Made by a program: the position numbers and the translations under genes. This document shows, one piece after another, positions 1 to 10,865 of a stretch of DNA of 64,000 bases. The stretch is from Epiperipatus broadwayi (Eukaryota; Onychophora; Udeonychophora; Euonychophora; Peripatidae). The notes beneath the pieces are model-generated. The model was not told the origin of the DNA, searched no databases, and saw only the letters and a program-made list of their open reading frames with translations. The DNA is taken from assembly GCA_028023455.1 (NCBI GenBank), contig JAQFVV010000042.1, forward strand, positions 8,639,922 through 8,703,921, given 5' to 3'. How positions within the stretch are numbered: position 1 is the first letter of the stretch; each line of letters begins with the position of its first letter.

Positions 1-459
1 TTGAGGAAATAAAAAAAAAAAGTCCACCAAAATGGAAAATTTAGCTATAGAAATGAAAATTACTAAAATTCAAATAGGAAGTGCAGTTAAAGATAGTAAA
101 AACCAAATGTAAAGTTTAATAAAAAAAATATAAATGATCGAAGCCAAGTAATACAGAAAATGCTTCGTTATCAAAACTGCAGTATTACAGATATATTAGA
201 AATAATATCTATAGTGACAAAGGATTGATCCACTCTCTACTTGAACTTGTTTTATGGGATTGTCAGGAAATATGGCTGGATATCCAATCTGACCATCATA
301 GTTAAGATATTCAGTCGAAATATATTCAGTAATTATTCCTAACACTCATTTATCGCCAATAAGTAAATTTATATAGATATAAAAATGGGGGAGGAGGAAA
401 ATTAGTTCCCCTTACAATATATATATAAGTAAAGAAAATGTATTTAAAAAATAACTTAC
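1..459. other. AT-rich sequence, presumably intron of the minus-strand gene
   Basis: No coding or repeat structure is recognised here. If the exon at 460-634 is real, this stretch is the start of its first intron, since transcription would run toward position 1. It contains A-runs and a short AT dinucleotide tract near 418-428. Confidence 0.4.
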
Positions 460-634
460 TGTTTAAATCTTTTTGTACAAGACCCTTTTGTTCTTTTGTA
501 AATTTGTTCATGCTATCCAAAATATCTGCTATCTCTTGAAAAGTTTTGGAATCTCTGTCGTCAGATAAAACTTTTGATAGATCATTAACAAATTCATGAA
601 GATTTTCCATACTGAAATTGTCATTACAAGCCAT
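460..634 (-). CDS. probable first coding exon of an unidentified gene
   Basis: On the minus strand an ATG at 634-632 sits in a good context (A-rich upstream, G after ATG). It opens 58 codons plus one base, ending at a strong donor (A|GTAAGTT, reverse complement of 451-459). The predicted peptide starts MACNDNFSMENLHEF and contains KVLSDDRDSKTFQEIADIL. It is acidic, probably helical, and has no signal peptide or membrane segment. Beyond the donor the frame turns into low-complexity intron-like sequence. Codon content is richer than the surrounding AT tracts, which supports real coding. I do not recognise the family. The rest of the gene would lie beyond position 1. The alternative is a chance open frame. 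Confidence 0.5.
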
Positions 635-893
635 ACTTTTTAATCAGACTAAAAACCAAAAATAAAAATATAGATTTTAACAGGTTAATAAAAATATATA
701 AAGATTTATTGGATTAATTACATTGAAAAAAAATTTTTTTAAACAATTTTGTTCTCAAATATTTAAATTTATTATTATTATATATTATCATTAACTAGTT
801 ATGACAAAAACAAATATAATATTTTTACATCTATTTCTATATATCTCTCTGTATACACATTGAATACACATATATATTATTACATTTTGATTT

Positions 894-1228
894 ACAAATG
901 TCAGACTTCACTCATAACTTTAACACCAATCACTCAGAAAAATACATTAATGATTATTACTAATCATTTATTAGAGATTATCTCTAGCCCATACATAAAA
1001 TTTAAACCGCAGATAAAAATTAATATATCTATTTTTTAATTAAACATAAAAACATAAAGAAACTTAACTTCAAATGTTTATATCAATTAAAACACAGATA
1101 TATTAATTTTAAACTGAGATTTAAAGTTTATATCTGAGCTAGAGATGATTAGTAATAATCATTTGTGTATTCATCTGAAGTAGTTGGGGTCAAAACTATG
1201 AGTGCAGAAAGTTTGACATTGTGTATGT
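894..1228. repeat. fold-back (palindromic) repeat, MITE-like
   Basis: The left arm (about 897-1010, containing aaatgtcagacttcactcat) returns as an imperfect reverse complement at about 1130-1227 (ending aaagtttgacattgtg). The inner boxes attattactaatca and tgattagtaataatca also pair. No coding content and no clear target duplication was seen. It is probably a non-autonomous DNA element. Confidence 0.6.
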
Positions 1229-1925
1229 GGACAAGATTGTCTCAATTTAAGTGGCTGGTTCAGCATTAATGCATCTTGGTGGGAATTTTTCTTTTTCAGA
1301 TGTCTTTATGTTTCAAGAATTCATAAACTTTTTCTGCATATCTAATAAATAATGCATACAAACATGCACATAAATATTATATATTGGCAAGTGATCACTG
1401 ATGTTATATTAATTATAAATCCATATCACAAAATAAGAAAAAGAACAATAAATAAAATCCTTTTATATATCAAATCAGTAATGCAGAAATAAGTATTGAC
1501 CAAATTTAATGTATTTTCCATATGATATTAGAAAAAAAAAGTTCATATTTAAACAGACATAATAAACAATTATTTAACAATCTATTCCTAATCTATATTG
1601 TGGATTTTTGTAAAATTAGAAAAAAAAAGTGATGATATCAATATTGGAAGGACACATAAAAAGGATTTTATTATGAGCAAAGGATGGAAAAACAATATTA
1701 TGGAAACAATATTAGAAAAGAATCAACAAATTCTTATTGTAACTAAAAATAGATGACTTTTGTAAATAGGTACAGAAAACAGGCTAAACTACATTTTACA
1801 TGAGATATTTTAAGACTAGAATTAGAAAATGATTGAAAGATGAAACTCATAAGTAAATTTGGATATAAAGGCAAAAATAAGAAAGAGCGTAGTTGTAATT
1901 TGGAGGGGAAAGAAGTGCATTAACA
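1229..1925. other. AT-rich intergenic sequence, nothing recognised
   Basis: I see no open frame, inverted repeat or recognisable element. It leads into the 5' edge of the RTE retrotransposon. Confidence 0.4.
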
Positions 1926-2083
1926 ATTCTTTTTTTTTTCAAAAAAAATCCAAAAAGAAAATGGACATGAAAGTATTCAAATGAAGAAGAAAAGCAGTTG
2001 GGTTATTAACTAGAACTTCTTTTTTTGAGAAAAATGTTAGAAGAAAATGGACATGGAAGCATCCAAATGAAGGTACAGCAGAA

Positions 2084-3613
2084 TTGGATTATATTTTGAC
2101 TAACAGGAAATACATATTTCAAGATTGTAATGTTCTTAATAAATTTAACACAGGAAGTGATCATCGATTAGTAAGGGGTAAGATACATGTTAATGTAAAA
2201 CTAGAGAGACAAAAATTATTAAGAAAAACTATATTTACAGTTGATATTCCTAATCTTCAGAAACATTCTAATGAATTTAAATTAGAACTTACAAATCGGT
2301 TTCAAGTATTAGTAGATTTTGAACATGATTCAGATTTGAATGAAATTAATATGAAAATAACTGATACACTTTTAAAAACTGCAACAAAGATAGCTGGTAG
2401 AAAAAAGCAGCAATTGACTAATAAAATTTCTACTGAGACTAGAGAACTTATGAAGAAAAGAAGGAATATGAAGATATGCAAGAATGATGCATTAAAAAGA
2501 ATTGAATATCTCGAATTTTGTAAAATGGTGAGGAAAAGAGTTGAAAATGATATAAGAAAGTATAACTGTGAACTAGCAAGAAAAGCTGTAGAAGAAAATA
2601 AAAGTCTTAAGAATGTAAAACAACATTTTGGTATTGGTAGGAAATTTATATCTGCAATAAGGAAAAAAGATGGAATTATTACTAAAAAGAGGGATGACAT
2701 TATGAAATTGGTAGATGATTTTTATCAAGAATTATATAGTAATAAAGAACAAGTACCTCCTATATCTATTACATCTTCCGAATTGCCCAGAATTTTAAAT
2801 GAAGTGAGAAATGCAATTAAATGTATGAAAAAAGGAAAGGCTCCAGGTAATGATGGAATTATAGTTGATATATTAAAAGAAGCAGGTGAAGAAACAGAAA
2901 AAATATTAGCAAAGTTATATACCAAATGTCTAAATGATAAAGATGTACCGGATGATTGGAAGAATGCAGTAATAATATTAATATTTAAAAAAGGTGATAA
3001 AGAAGATATTAGAAATTACAGACCTATCAGCCTTTTATCAGTTTTGTATAAAATTTTTACCAAGATAATTACAACTCGTCTACAGAGAACCTTGGATTTT
3101 CACCAACCAAGAGAACAAGCTGGATTTAAAAGTGGTTTTAGTACAGTAGATCATATTCAAGTATTGAGAGAAGTTATAGAAAGGACAAATGAATATGAGT
3201 TGTCATTATGTTTTGGATTTGTAGATTATGAAAAGGCATTTGATTCTATAAACATTTCTTCAGTGATTAAAGAATTGGATCATCAAGGTATAGATCCAGG
3301 ATATTGTCATATTTTAAAGAATATTTATAAAAATGCAACAGCAACAATTAGATTACATAATGATACTGGGAAAGTCAACATTGAGAAAGGTGTAAGACAA
3401 GGTGACTCCATATCTCCAAAGCTTTTTACAGCAGTGCTGCAAGAAGTATTTTGTGGATTAAAATGGGAAACTAAAGGAGTGAAAGTAAATGGAGATTATT
3501 TAAGTCATTTAGATTTCGCAGATGATGTAGTTGTTTTTGCAAATAATGCTTCCGAGCTGCAGGAAATGTTGCAGGAGTTATCAGATGAAAGTAGGACTAA
3601 AGATAAATGTTAA
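2084..3613 (+). pseudogene. RTE endonuclease C-terminus and reverse transcriptase (frameshifted)
   Basis: The frame is open upstream through a TTG codon, so the first residue is not a true start. The first residues (LDYILTNR, then SDHRLV) match the last motifs of the EEP-type endonuclease. Reverse transcriptase blocks follow in order: APGNDGI, FKKGDKEDIRNYRPISLLS, EQAGFKSGFSTVDH, FVDYEKAFDS (first catalytic Asp), GVRQGDSISPKLF, and FADDVVVF (catalytic DD). Frame is lost near 3590. A related copy at 21841-21880 has aagaaagt between two gaaagta repeats, and this copy lacks those 8 bases. The protein therefore ends early with a short out-of-frame tail (RTKDKC). It would copy the element RNA at a nicked target; as it stands it is inactive. 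Confidence 0.85.
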
Positions 3614-4286
3614 AAAGACTAAAGTAATGTTTAATCGATTTGCTCAAAATATGAAAATAAAGATTGATTATGATGAATTAGAAGAAGTTAAGAGTTACAA
3701 ATACCTTGGTCAGATTATTAATACAGATGGAAACATAATAGAGGAAATTAATCATAGAATTAAACTTGGTTGGAGTGCTTTTGGTAGAAATAACTTGATA
3801 TTAAAAGGAAATATGCCTATGTGTTTGAAAAGAAAGGTTTTTAACAAATGTGTTTTACCAGTTCTTACTTATGGATCTGAGACTTGGACACTTAATAGAA
3901 GATCAATACAGAGACTTCAGACCACTCAAAGAAGTATGGAGAGATGTATGTTGGGAGTAACAAGAAGAGATCGAAAACGCAATGTATGGGTAAGAGAACA
4001 AACAGGTGTTACTGACCTCATTGAAAAAATTAAAAGATTGAAGTGGAGTTGGGCTGGACATATTGCTAGAAGAGATGATAATAGATGGACAATTGAAATT
4101 TTAAACTGGATTCCAAGAGATTGTAAAAGACCCAGAAGGAGACCACATGTAAGATGGATGGATGAAATAAGAAAATGTGTAGGGGTGATGTGGAGAAGAG
4201 AAGCTAAAGATCGGAGAAGATGGATTAAACTTGGAGAGACTTTCATCCTGCAGTGGATTGATAATGATGATGATAAATTATTTTAA
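3585..4286 (+). pseudogene. RTE reverse transcriptase thumb and C-terminal region
   Basis: This is the continuation of the reverse transcriptase in the shifted frame. It begins KVGLKINVKKTKVMFNR, the conserved segment after the FADD box. Typical RTE C-terminal blocks follow: YKYLGQIINTDG, LTYGSETWTL, RDRKRNVWVREQTG, KWSWAGHIARRDDNRWT, RPRRRPHVRWMDEIRK, then a terminal run of Asp codons (DNDDDKLF) encoded by the 3' GAT repeat. There is no start codon of its own. It was separated from the preceding frame by the 8-base deletion. The same blocks occur in decayed form at 19745-20332 (minus strand) and near 10730-10795. Confidence 0.85.
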
Positions 4287-4290
4287 AATA

Positions 4291-4689
4291 GTTTAACAGA
4301 CTTCTAAAAATGTAATAAAGAAAATAATATGATAAAACTTTATTAAGAATAGTTTCATAAATAATAAGAATCAAAATACAGCAATTCAGAAAACTTTCTA
4401 TTAAGATAAAATAATATATGCAGGGGGTGGAGGTGAAATGAATTTCTGGAATTAAAGTGGTCTCCACAAAAATGAATTAATAATGATGTAAAAAATACAG
4501 CTGCAAAATTACAAGATAGGGTTATAGAAAAGAACAAGAAAAATCTCAAAAATAAAATTAAAAAAACTTGGCATCGGAAAAAAAAAATCATTTAGTACTA
4601 AAAAAAAAAAGCTGGTAATATTGTTAAAAAGATGAAATGGATAAAATAATTACATAACAAGAAAACAAAAAAAGACTATAACTGCAGTA
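4291..4689. other. A-rich spacer between two RTE copies
   Basis: I see A-rich sequence with A-runs (for example 4577-4585 and 4599-4608) and no confident coding content. Part may be the unrecognisable 5' side of the next decayed RTE copy. Confidence 0.35.
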
Positions 4690-5119
4690 TTTTTTGAAAA
4701 AATATTGGTTGAAGTGAAATGTAAAACAAGCAATTAGATCTATGAATAATTAAAAAGATATAAATGAATCAATACAGAGGTTATGTATAATGTAGATAAA
4801 ATTGGAGAAATTATTGATAAAAGCTATATACCAAATGTGATCAGATGATTGAAAGAATGCAATAATGATTTTGATACACAAACACATGAAAAGATATTAA
4901 AAATTAGACTTATCAACCTTTCATCAATTCTCAATAAATTTTTTACTAAGATCATAACATATTATCTACAAAAAAAAAAAATCCAAGGAACTTAAGAACA
5001 AGATACATCACATCAAGGTATTAAAAGATGTTACAGAAAAAACCCCAGTAAGTACGATTTGCCATTTCTCATTATTTATGTCGATTATGAAATACATTTT
5101 GATTCTATAAATATTCTTT

Positions 5120-7208
5120 GGTTCTAGTAAACTATTAACTGTGCAGCCTTTGGTGGCGCTGTTTCTAGTTAAAAACAGAGCATTATAATATTACCGGGCC
5201 GCTAGATTTTTTTAATCTAATAGATCGTATTTTGACATACGCTTGTAATTTTTTTTTTAATATTTAATATATTGTTGTTGTTTGTTTTGGACATAATTAT
5301 TTTTTTGGTTTTCATTTGATAAATTTAAAACTATAAAGGAGACTTTGACCTTTTTTTTGTTGTTTGTTTTGGACATAATTATTATTTTTTTTTAATATTT
5401 AATATATCGTTGTTGTTTGTTTTGGACATAATTATTTTTTTGGTTTTCATTCGATAAATTTAAAACTATAAAGGAGACTTTGACCTTTTTTTTGGATCTC
5501 TAAAGTACATAATTTTTGACATACGCCTTTATTTGGGGGGATTTCCATTCTAAATCTACTGTTTCTTTTTTATAGATGTCTTTTATTTTTTTGTTTTGGA
5601 TTCGATACATTTCAAAGTAATAAGAGACGGTTTTAACTTTTTTTTGGAATATCTCAAATATATACAATTTGCTCTACATACGACTTTCTTTTTTTGTTGT
5701 TGTTGTTATTTAAAATTAGAATCAACACTTTCTTTTTGAATTATGTTAAAAATGAGGGGGTTTGCTGTTGATTGATTTAGCAAAAAAAATTCAAACCTGT
5801 CCGACAAACTCTGCCTCAGATGTCCGTATTTGCTTATAAACGAAAAGAATTGTTTGGTATTTCATCTTACATTTATAAATACGGGAGTTTTTTTTTGGAC
5901 GGCGTGTTTTGATTTTTTTTAAATAATAACAAATAAAACGGGGTTTTGATTTTTTTTTAATAATAATAAATAAAACGGGACTTCTTTTTTCTCTTAGATT
6001 TATAAATACGGGTGTTTTTTTTTTTGGCGGCGGGTTTTGATTTTTTTGCTTTTTTTAATAATAACAAATAAAACGTCCAAAACAAAAACCAAAAAGTCAA
6101 TCGCGTATTGTTTTTTTAACACAAAAAATATGTATGTTAACCGGTTTTGCTACATTCTGTAGGATTTATTTATTTATCTTTTTTAAGAGTCATACAAGTT
6201 TGTTAAAGATTTTTTGTTTTCATAACAAATAAAACGTCCGGTATTTTTATTCTTTTTTAACAACAAAAATTAGCTCGGGTTCATTTTTAAAATCTACTTA
6301 ATGTGCTGTTTATTGATTTAAAACAACAAAAAAAACCTCTTTTTGCTTCTAAACGGAACGAATAGGTATGTCAAAAGAAGAAGTTTTTTTTTTTTTTAAA
6401 AAAAAAATCAATCAATCAAGAGATGTCCAACAAACTACGCCGCCCCTTTTTAACACTGTCATTCTGGGTGTTAATTACATGATTTACAGATAAAAATAAT
6501 CGCAAACAAAACAAATTATTTCCAGAAAATAAATTTATTAACCACATATGACTGAACTAAATCAACTGTAACGAATGGCAGAATGTTTTGGGCTTGCCAA
6601 CTGCCTCACTTTCTCTGTTTTGGACATCCCACAAATATAATAACATGGTAGACATTTTGTTCTTTTTCAACTCTCGTCCGAGTCACGAAAGAAACAATAT
6701 TTTTCCGCAAACAACTCCAATCATCTGCCGGAGAGCTTGAGAAATTTTATTTTGTCTTTTTTGACCCCCAAAAAAGCCAAAATTAGCCAAAAAAAAAAAA
6801 ATTTGACAAATATCAATAATACGCTGAAGATTACTAGTACGCAAAAATCTTTCAGTTGGGAAATACAGAAAATCATAAACATCAACAAATAAACACTTGA
6901 AAAAGATGACAATGCTCACACTCTCATCTTAAATTCTAGCGACAATACAAATTCTGTCAATATGCATAGGAATTCAACTCGCAATGAAATCAACGGCAAA
7001 CTATACGATCATAGTATTGTCAGTAGACGTAGTGTTATTGAACGCGGAAAAATTGGCTGCATATTATAACCACTACATACGATCTATTCGTATATTAATG
7101 ATCACTCGTATATTAGCCGTAGATTCGGCCGCGAAAGCAATATACTTTTGTGTTTTTACACAGAAACAACGCCACCAAAGGCTGCACAGTTAATAGTTTA
7201 CTAGAACC
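5120..7208. mobile_element. 2,089-bp terminal-inverted-repeat DNA transposon (Merlin, hAT or P type), non-autonomous
   Basis: The ends are nearly perfect inverted repeats of about 47 bp (5120-5166 and 7162-7208). They start GGTTCTAGTAAACTATTAAC and continue through GCAGCCTTTGGTGGCG with one mismatch. An exact 8-bp duplication, TATTCTTT, flanks it (5112-5119 and 7209-7216), inside an old RTE copy that reads continuously across the insertion. Eight-bp duplications fit hAT, Merlin and P superfamilies. The GG terminus and the Merlin transposase fragment elsewhere in the window make Merlin reasonable, but this is inference. The interior is T-rich on the left and A-rich on the right and shows no transposase. 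Confidence 0.88.
5257..5500. repeat. two tandem units of about 135 bp inside the DNA transposon
   Basis: The boxes tgtttgttttggacataatt and aactataaaggagactttga recur at a spacing of about 135 bp (GATAAATTTAAAAC at 5318 and 5453). The two units differ by a few bases. A partial third tgtttgttttggacat lies between them. Confidence 0.75.
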
Positions 7209-7500
7209 TATTCTTTCAATAGTTAAAGCTTTGGAGCATCATGATATAGATCCAGAATAGTGTCAAATTCTGAAAAACATTTATCAAAAACAATGCATAA
7301 TAATTAGACTACATTCTCATGATTAAAAAGATTAAACTTTGATAAGGATGTATAACAGAATATTCCCTTTCTCCAAAACTTCTGAAGTGGTTTTACAGAA
7401 AATATTTTGTCCAATAAACAGAGAGGAAATACAAATGAATGAAGATTATTTAAGTTCATCTATATTTTGCAGAAGATAATGTTTAATTGCTTTTCAAAAA

Positions 7501-9562
7501 ATAATAATAATAATAATAAAGATTGATAGTAATGTTGTGATCAAAAGAATTTTAAGAAAACAAGAACTTTTTAAACCTGGATTAGGTATTAATTTGACAT
7601 TATCAGTTAAACTAAAATTAGGAGATGATGCAACCCCAATTTCATTGAAAGAAAGTGCCATTTGTACAAAGGAAAAACGTTATAACTAATCTTCATGGAA
7701 AAATGAGTGAGAGATAATGGACATGTTATGTAGAATATTAGTTAAAGGTGAATCTCACCCAGAAGAGACTAAGATAAATTATATAAATATTCCTCAGTCA
7801 TCAGTGATTAGCAGCAAATTACACCCACTAAATAGAATCCTATATATCAACTTTAATTAAAATGAATTAGGCAAGATTGATCTAACAAACTTCCGAAGGC
7901 ATTTTGCAATCTATATAATTTGTCTACAACAGAAAGATGTGTCCGATTGGCCAATTGAATTATTATTTCTCACAATAGAAGAACTAAAGTCCTGATTATA
8001 ATACATGAAGGCTACAGGAAATGTACACAAACAATTTTGACCTGTGACTATATATAGTGGCCAAAGTTAAATGAAAATTACTAAGAAATATAATAATTAT
8101 CAAAGAAAATATTCCATACCCGTAAGCTAGTTGGTCTTGGTAATGGGTACATTTGCAACATATAAGAGCAATTAAGTTATTTTTGGTCTGAGTATATACT
8201 TACTCCAAATATTATTAATGAAAAAATAATTGCCAAGCTAAATTCATCAAAATTGGAGAATAACTCACCTACTCTTACTACAGTACTAGTCTATTGAATG
8301 TTTTAATAAACAAATGTTGAGTAAAGTGATAATATTAAATATAATTGCATAACAATTTCGGTAATATACTATCTTTTTAATAGTAACAGCATAAGAGATC
8401 TGCTTATGGGAAAGCACCTAAAAACACACCTACTTTTTCCCTCTAAAATTAATCCAAGATCGGAGAAAGTCAATTATTCCAGATTTTCCATAAGTGGTGT
8501 AATATATATATAGAATATAATACCCTTTTTTAAACAAGAAGGTTTAAAGCAAAAATCAATATTATTTTCAAAACAGATAATTGAAATAGATCATGAAGGC
8601 AGATGACTTCAATTATCCAAAGGACATGGTATCAATTATGGAAAAATATAATTCCAGAATCAAAGCAAATCAATGATAGATGTAAGTCTACTAAAATATG
8701 ACATTAAGCAACAGAGATGAATGATCGCATCAAAATATCTTAAATTAAGATAACTGTAGAGGAAGAGCGATCAGTCTTTTCAGGAAAAAAAAAAGAGCAG
8801 TGGTTTTCATAGAAATAAAAAACAGAAGACTGCTGGCCTACTTGAAAGATTTTTTTATACAGATGCAAAACATTTGTAAATTACCATATTTGTAGTAAGA
8901 AACAGTTCCATATCTATGTAAACAGACACATTTGCATGATTAAAACTGTGAGTTTGATCATAACACTAACATTATTAAATACCAAATGTACGAATGTAAT
9001 AGTATTTTTAATTAATGATAGTGTTCATTAATAATAAGTTTTTAGTTTCAAAATGTTTCCAATGTCTGGATTATAAAAACAAGCTTTAATACTCCAGAAG
9101 CCAATCACAAATAATCTTTCAGAAGAGAAGGATTTAAAAAAACCAATCAGAAATAGCCTGAGAAAGAAGAAGCTAGTTAATTTATCCAAAAGCCAATGTC
9201 CTCATAAGATACTAAAGATAGCTTTATTATAATTTCAGTAAGCCATTGAGCTAATTAAATAATATAGTTAATGCATGGAAAAAGTTACTAATTCTTATAT
9301 CTTTATTAACATTAAAATGCCAGACTTTTATTATTTGTAATAAATCAAATTCGCAATTAAAAATAATTTTAGAGAACAGTGGAAAATTAAATTTTATTGG
9401 CATAAATATAACAATTTGTAAAATTTCAGTATATAGAATGGAATTTTTAATTTGAATCGATTAAAAGTGAAAACAAAAATTTCTTCTTGGATTCTGGATT
9501 TCTAATATGGCATTAAACATCATACGATAATCATTCTTTATGCTGACGACTAGCTGTTATTA
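7501..9562. other. AT-rich sequence, nothing recognised
   Basis: I see no open frames of interest, no inverted repeats and no confident similarity to the other elements of the window. A few stretches near 7600-7760 may be unrecognisable RTE 3' remains. Confidence 0.35.
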
Positions 9563-9651
9563 CAGAGACAAAACTCTCCATACAGTAGTGCCAAATCGTG
9601 CATCCATTGATTATTCTGGTTTGCACTGCTATATGGAGAGTTTTGCCTCTG
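9563..9651. repeat. short fold-back repeat, family 1
   Basis: The arms are cagagacaaaactctccata (from 9563) and the reverse complement tatggagagttttgcctctg (to 9651), around a spacer that includes gcatccattgattattctgg. The same arm and spacer sequences appear in the larger copies at 25361-26334 and 47722-47934, so this is a small member of a dispersed family. Confidence 0.7.
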
Positions 9652-9763
9652 ATTTATAATATGCTGATCATTATGTTATTTTTGCTAGTGCAAAATACAA
9701 TCTACAGAATATATTACCAAAATCATCTTTTCCTTTATTTTTGCTATAACATCTTATATAAAC

Positions 9764-10429
9764 CCAATTTATCTAAATCACTTCAAACACCTTTTAGCAA
9801 AAACCATTTATTGTACATATATACACATACACCTATGTTTCGACTGTCCTGCAGTGTTCTTCAGAGCTATGATATAATAAACAAAAGAAAGTAAAATACA
9901 TACCATAAAAAATGTAAACAATAAAAAAACTAAAAACAACATAAATATAACAAAACCTTATAAAACTGAAATAAATATAATTAAACCCAAATAAACTAAT
10001 CCAGTTAATATAAAATAAAATATACAAACAATTATAAATTATATATGTGTATTCCTAACTATATACGTATATATTCAAGAACAACTATTACCCTAAATAT
10101 ATTATTCATTTTTTCTTGAATACGTATGTATATAGTTAGGAATACACATGTATAATTTATATTTTATTTTATATTAACTGGATTATTATATTTGGATTTA
10201 ATTACATTTATTTCAGTTTTATAATTTTTTATTACATATTTTTATGTTGTTTTTAGGTTTATTATTTACATTTTTTATGGTATTGTTTATATAGTTATGT
10301 ATTTTATTTTGTTCATTATATTATAGCTCTGAAGAAGACTGCAAGACAGTCGAAACATAGGTGTATGTGTAAATATGTACAATAAAAGGTTTTTGCTAAA
10401 AAGTGTTCAAAGTGATTTGGATAAATTGG
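9764..10429. repeat. 666-bp long palindrome, family 2
   Basis: The outer ends ccaatttatctaaatcactt and aagtgatttggataaattgg are reverse complements. Homology continues inward over about 300 bp per arm to a loop near 10096. Each arm carries a TATATACACATACAC-like tract and a conserved box read outward as GCTCTGAAGAAGACTGCAAG then ACAGTCGAAACATAGG (right arm 10325-10361). The same box and the gcaaaaa/ttttgct ends occur in the larger palindrome at 54668-57342. Confidence 0.8.
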
Positions 10430-10699
10430 ATTCTGCAGAATGTAGCTAATGTTTTGAATGCAACATATAAAGACTTTGGTCAATTAATGTTCAAAAAACT
10501 AGAGTTCTTTTTGATGTAAAAAAAATCCTCAGCAATTTTTTAATATGGAGGGTAATCATATTAGTTTAGGTTCTTAGTAATTTTATGACTAGATATGTGG
10601 ACTTGGATGTTAAAGTAAACACAGGCTCTAACATGTGGCTATTTTTAACAAATTAAAACATAAAAAAATTTCATCATATGGACATATCTATTGCAATTA

Positions 10700-10800
10700 A
10701 ACTGCATGCAGAACTGTTATTTAATCTAATTTATTGTATGGAAGTGAAACTTGGATATTCTGCTGAAGCAATATAAAGGCTACAAAGTCAGTAAACATGA
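10700..10800 (+). mobile_element. small decayed RTE 3' fragment
   Basis: The frame reads LYGSETWIF followed after a stop by NIKATK. This corresponds to LTYGSETWTLNRRSIQRLQ of the RTE C-terminus at about 3862-3925. It is too short and eroded to say more. Confidence 0.5.
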
Positions 10801-10865
10801 ACTTACCAGGTCACGACAAAATTAGAATTTTTGTTTCAAATCTTTGTCACCAGTGTTTCTTGTCG

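Larger units (their letters stand above)
1926..4290 (+). mobile_element. RTE-clade non-LTR retrotransposon, 5'-truncated and frameshifted
   Basis: This holds the end of the apurinic-type endonuclease domain, a full reverse transcriptase domain and the RTE C-terminal region, in that order. The 3' end is short: the coding region runs into a GATAATGATGATGATAA tail immediately before the stop, as is usual for RTE elements, which have very short 3' UTRs ending in simple repeats. The 5' end is truncated within the endonuclease. A diverged duplicate of its edge (agaaaatggacatgaaag at about 1959) precedes the in-line copy (agaaaatggacatggaag at about 2042). The element is inactive because of a frameshift near 3590. 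Confidence 0.88.
4690..7500 (+). mobile_element. decayed RTE copy, split by a DNA transposon
   Basis: The two flanks of the insertion at 5120-7208 align with the RTE reverse transcriptase at 2084-3613. From about 4830 the left flank follows the segment encoding KLYTKCLND, DDWKNA, NYRPISLLS and KIFTKII, and reaches [11 protein letters not shown] at about 5080-5111. From 7217 the right flank resumes with SVIKELDHQGIDPGYCHIL and continues through the QGDSISPKLF and FADD regions to about 7495. There are many stops and frameshifts. This is an old copy of the same family on the same strand, and it gives a dated target for the later insertion. Confidence 0.75.

Noticed and set aside
2302-2700. Minus-strand open frame of 132 codons opposite the RTE reverse transcriptase
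   Set aside because: It is the antisense shadow of the RTE coding strand and has no independent motif.
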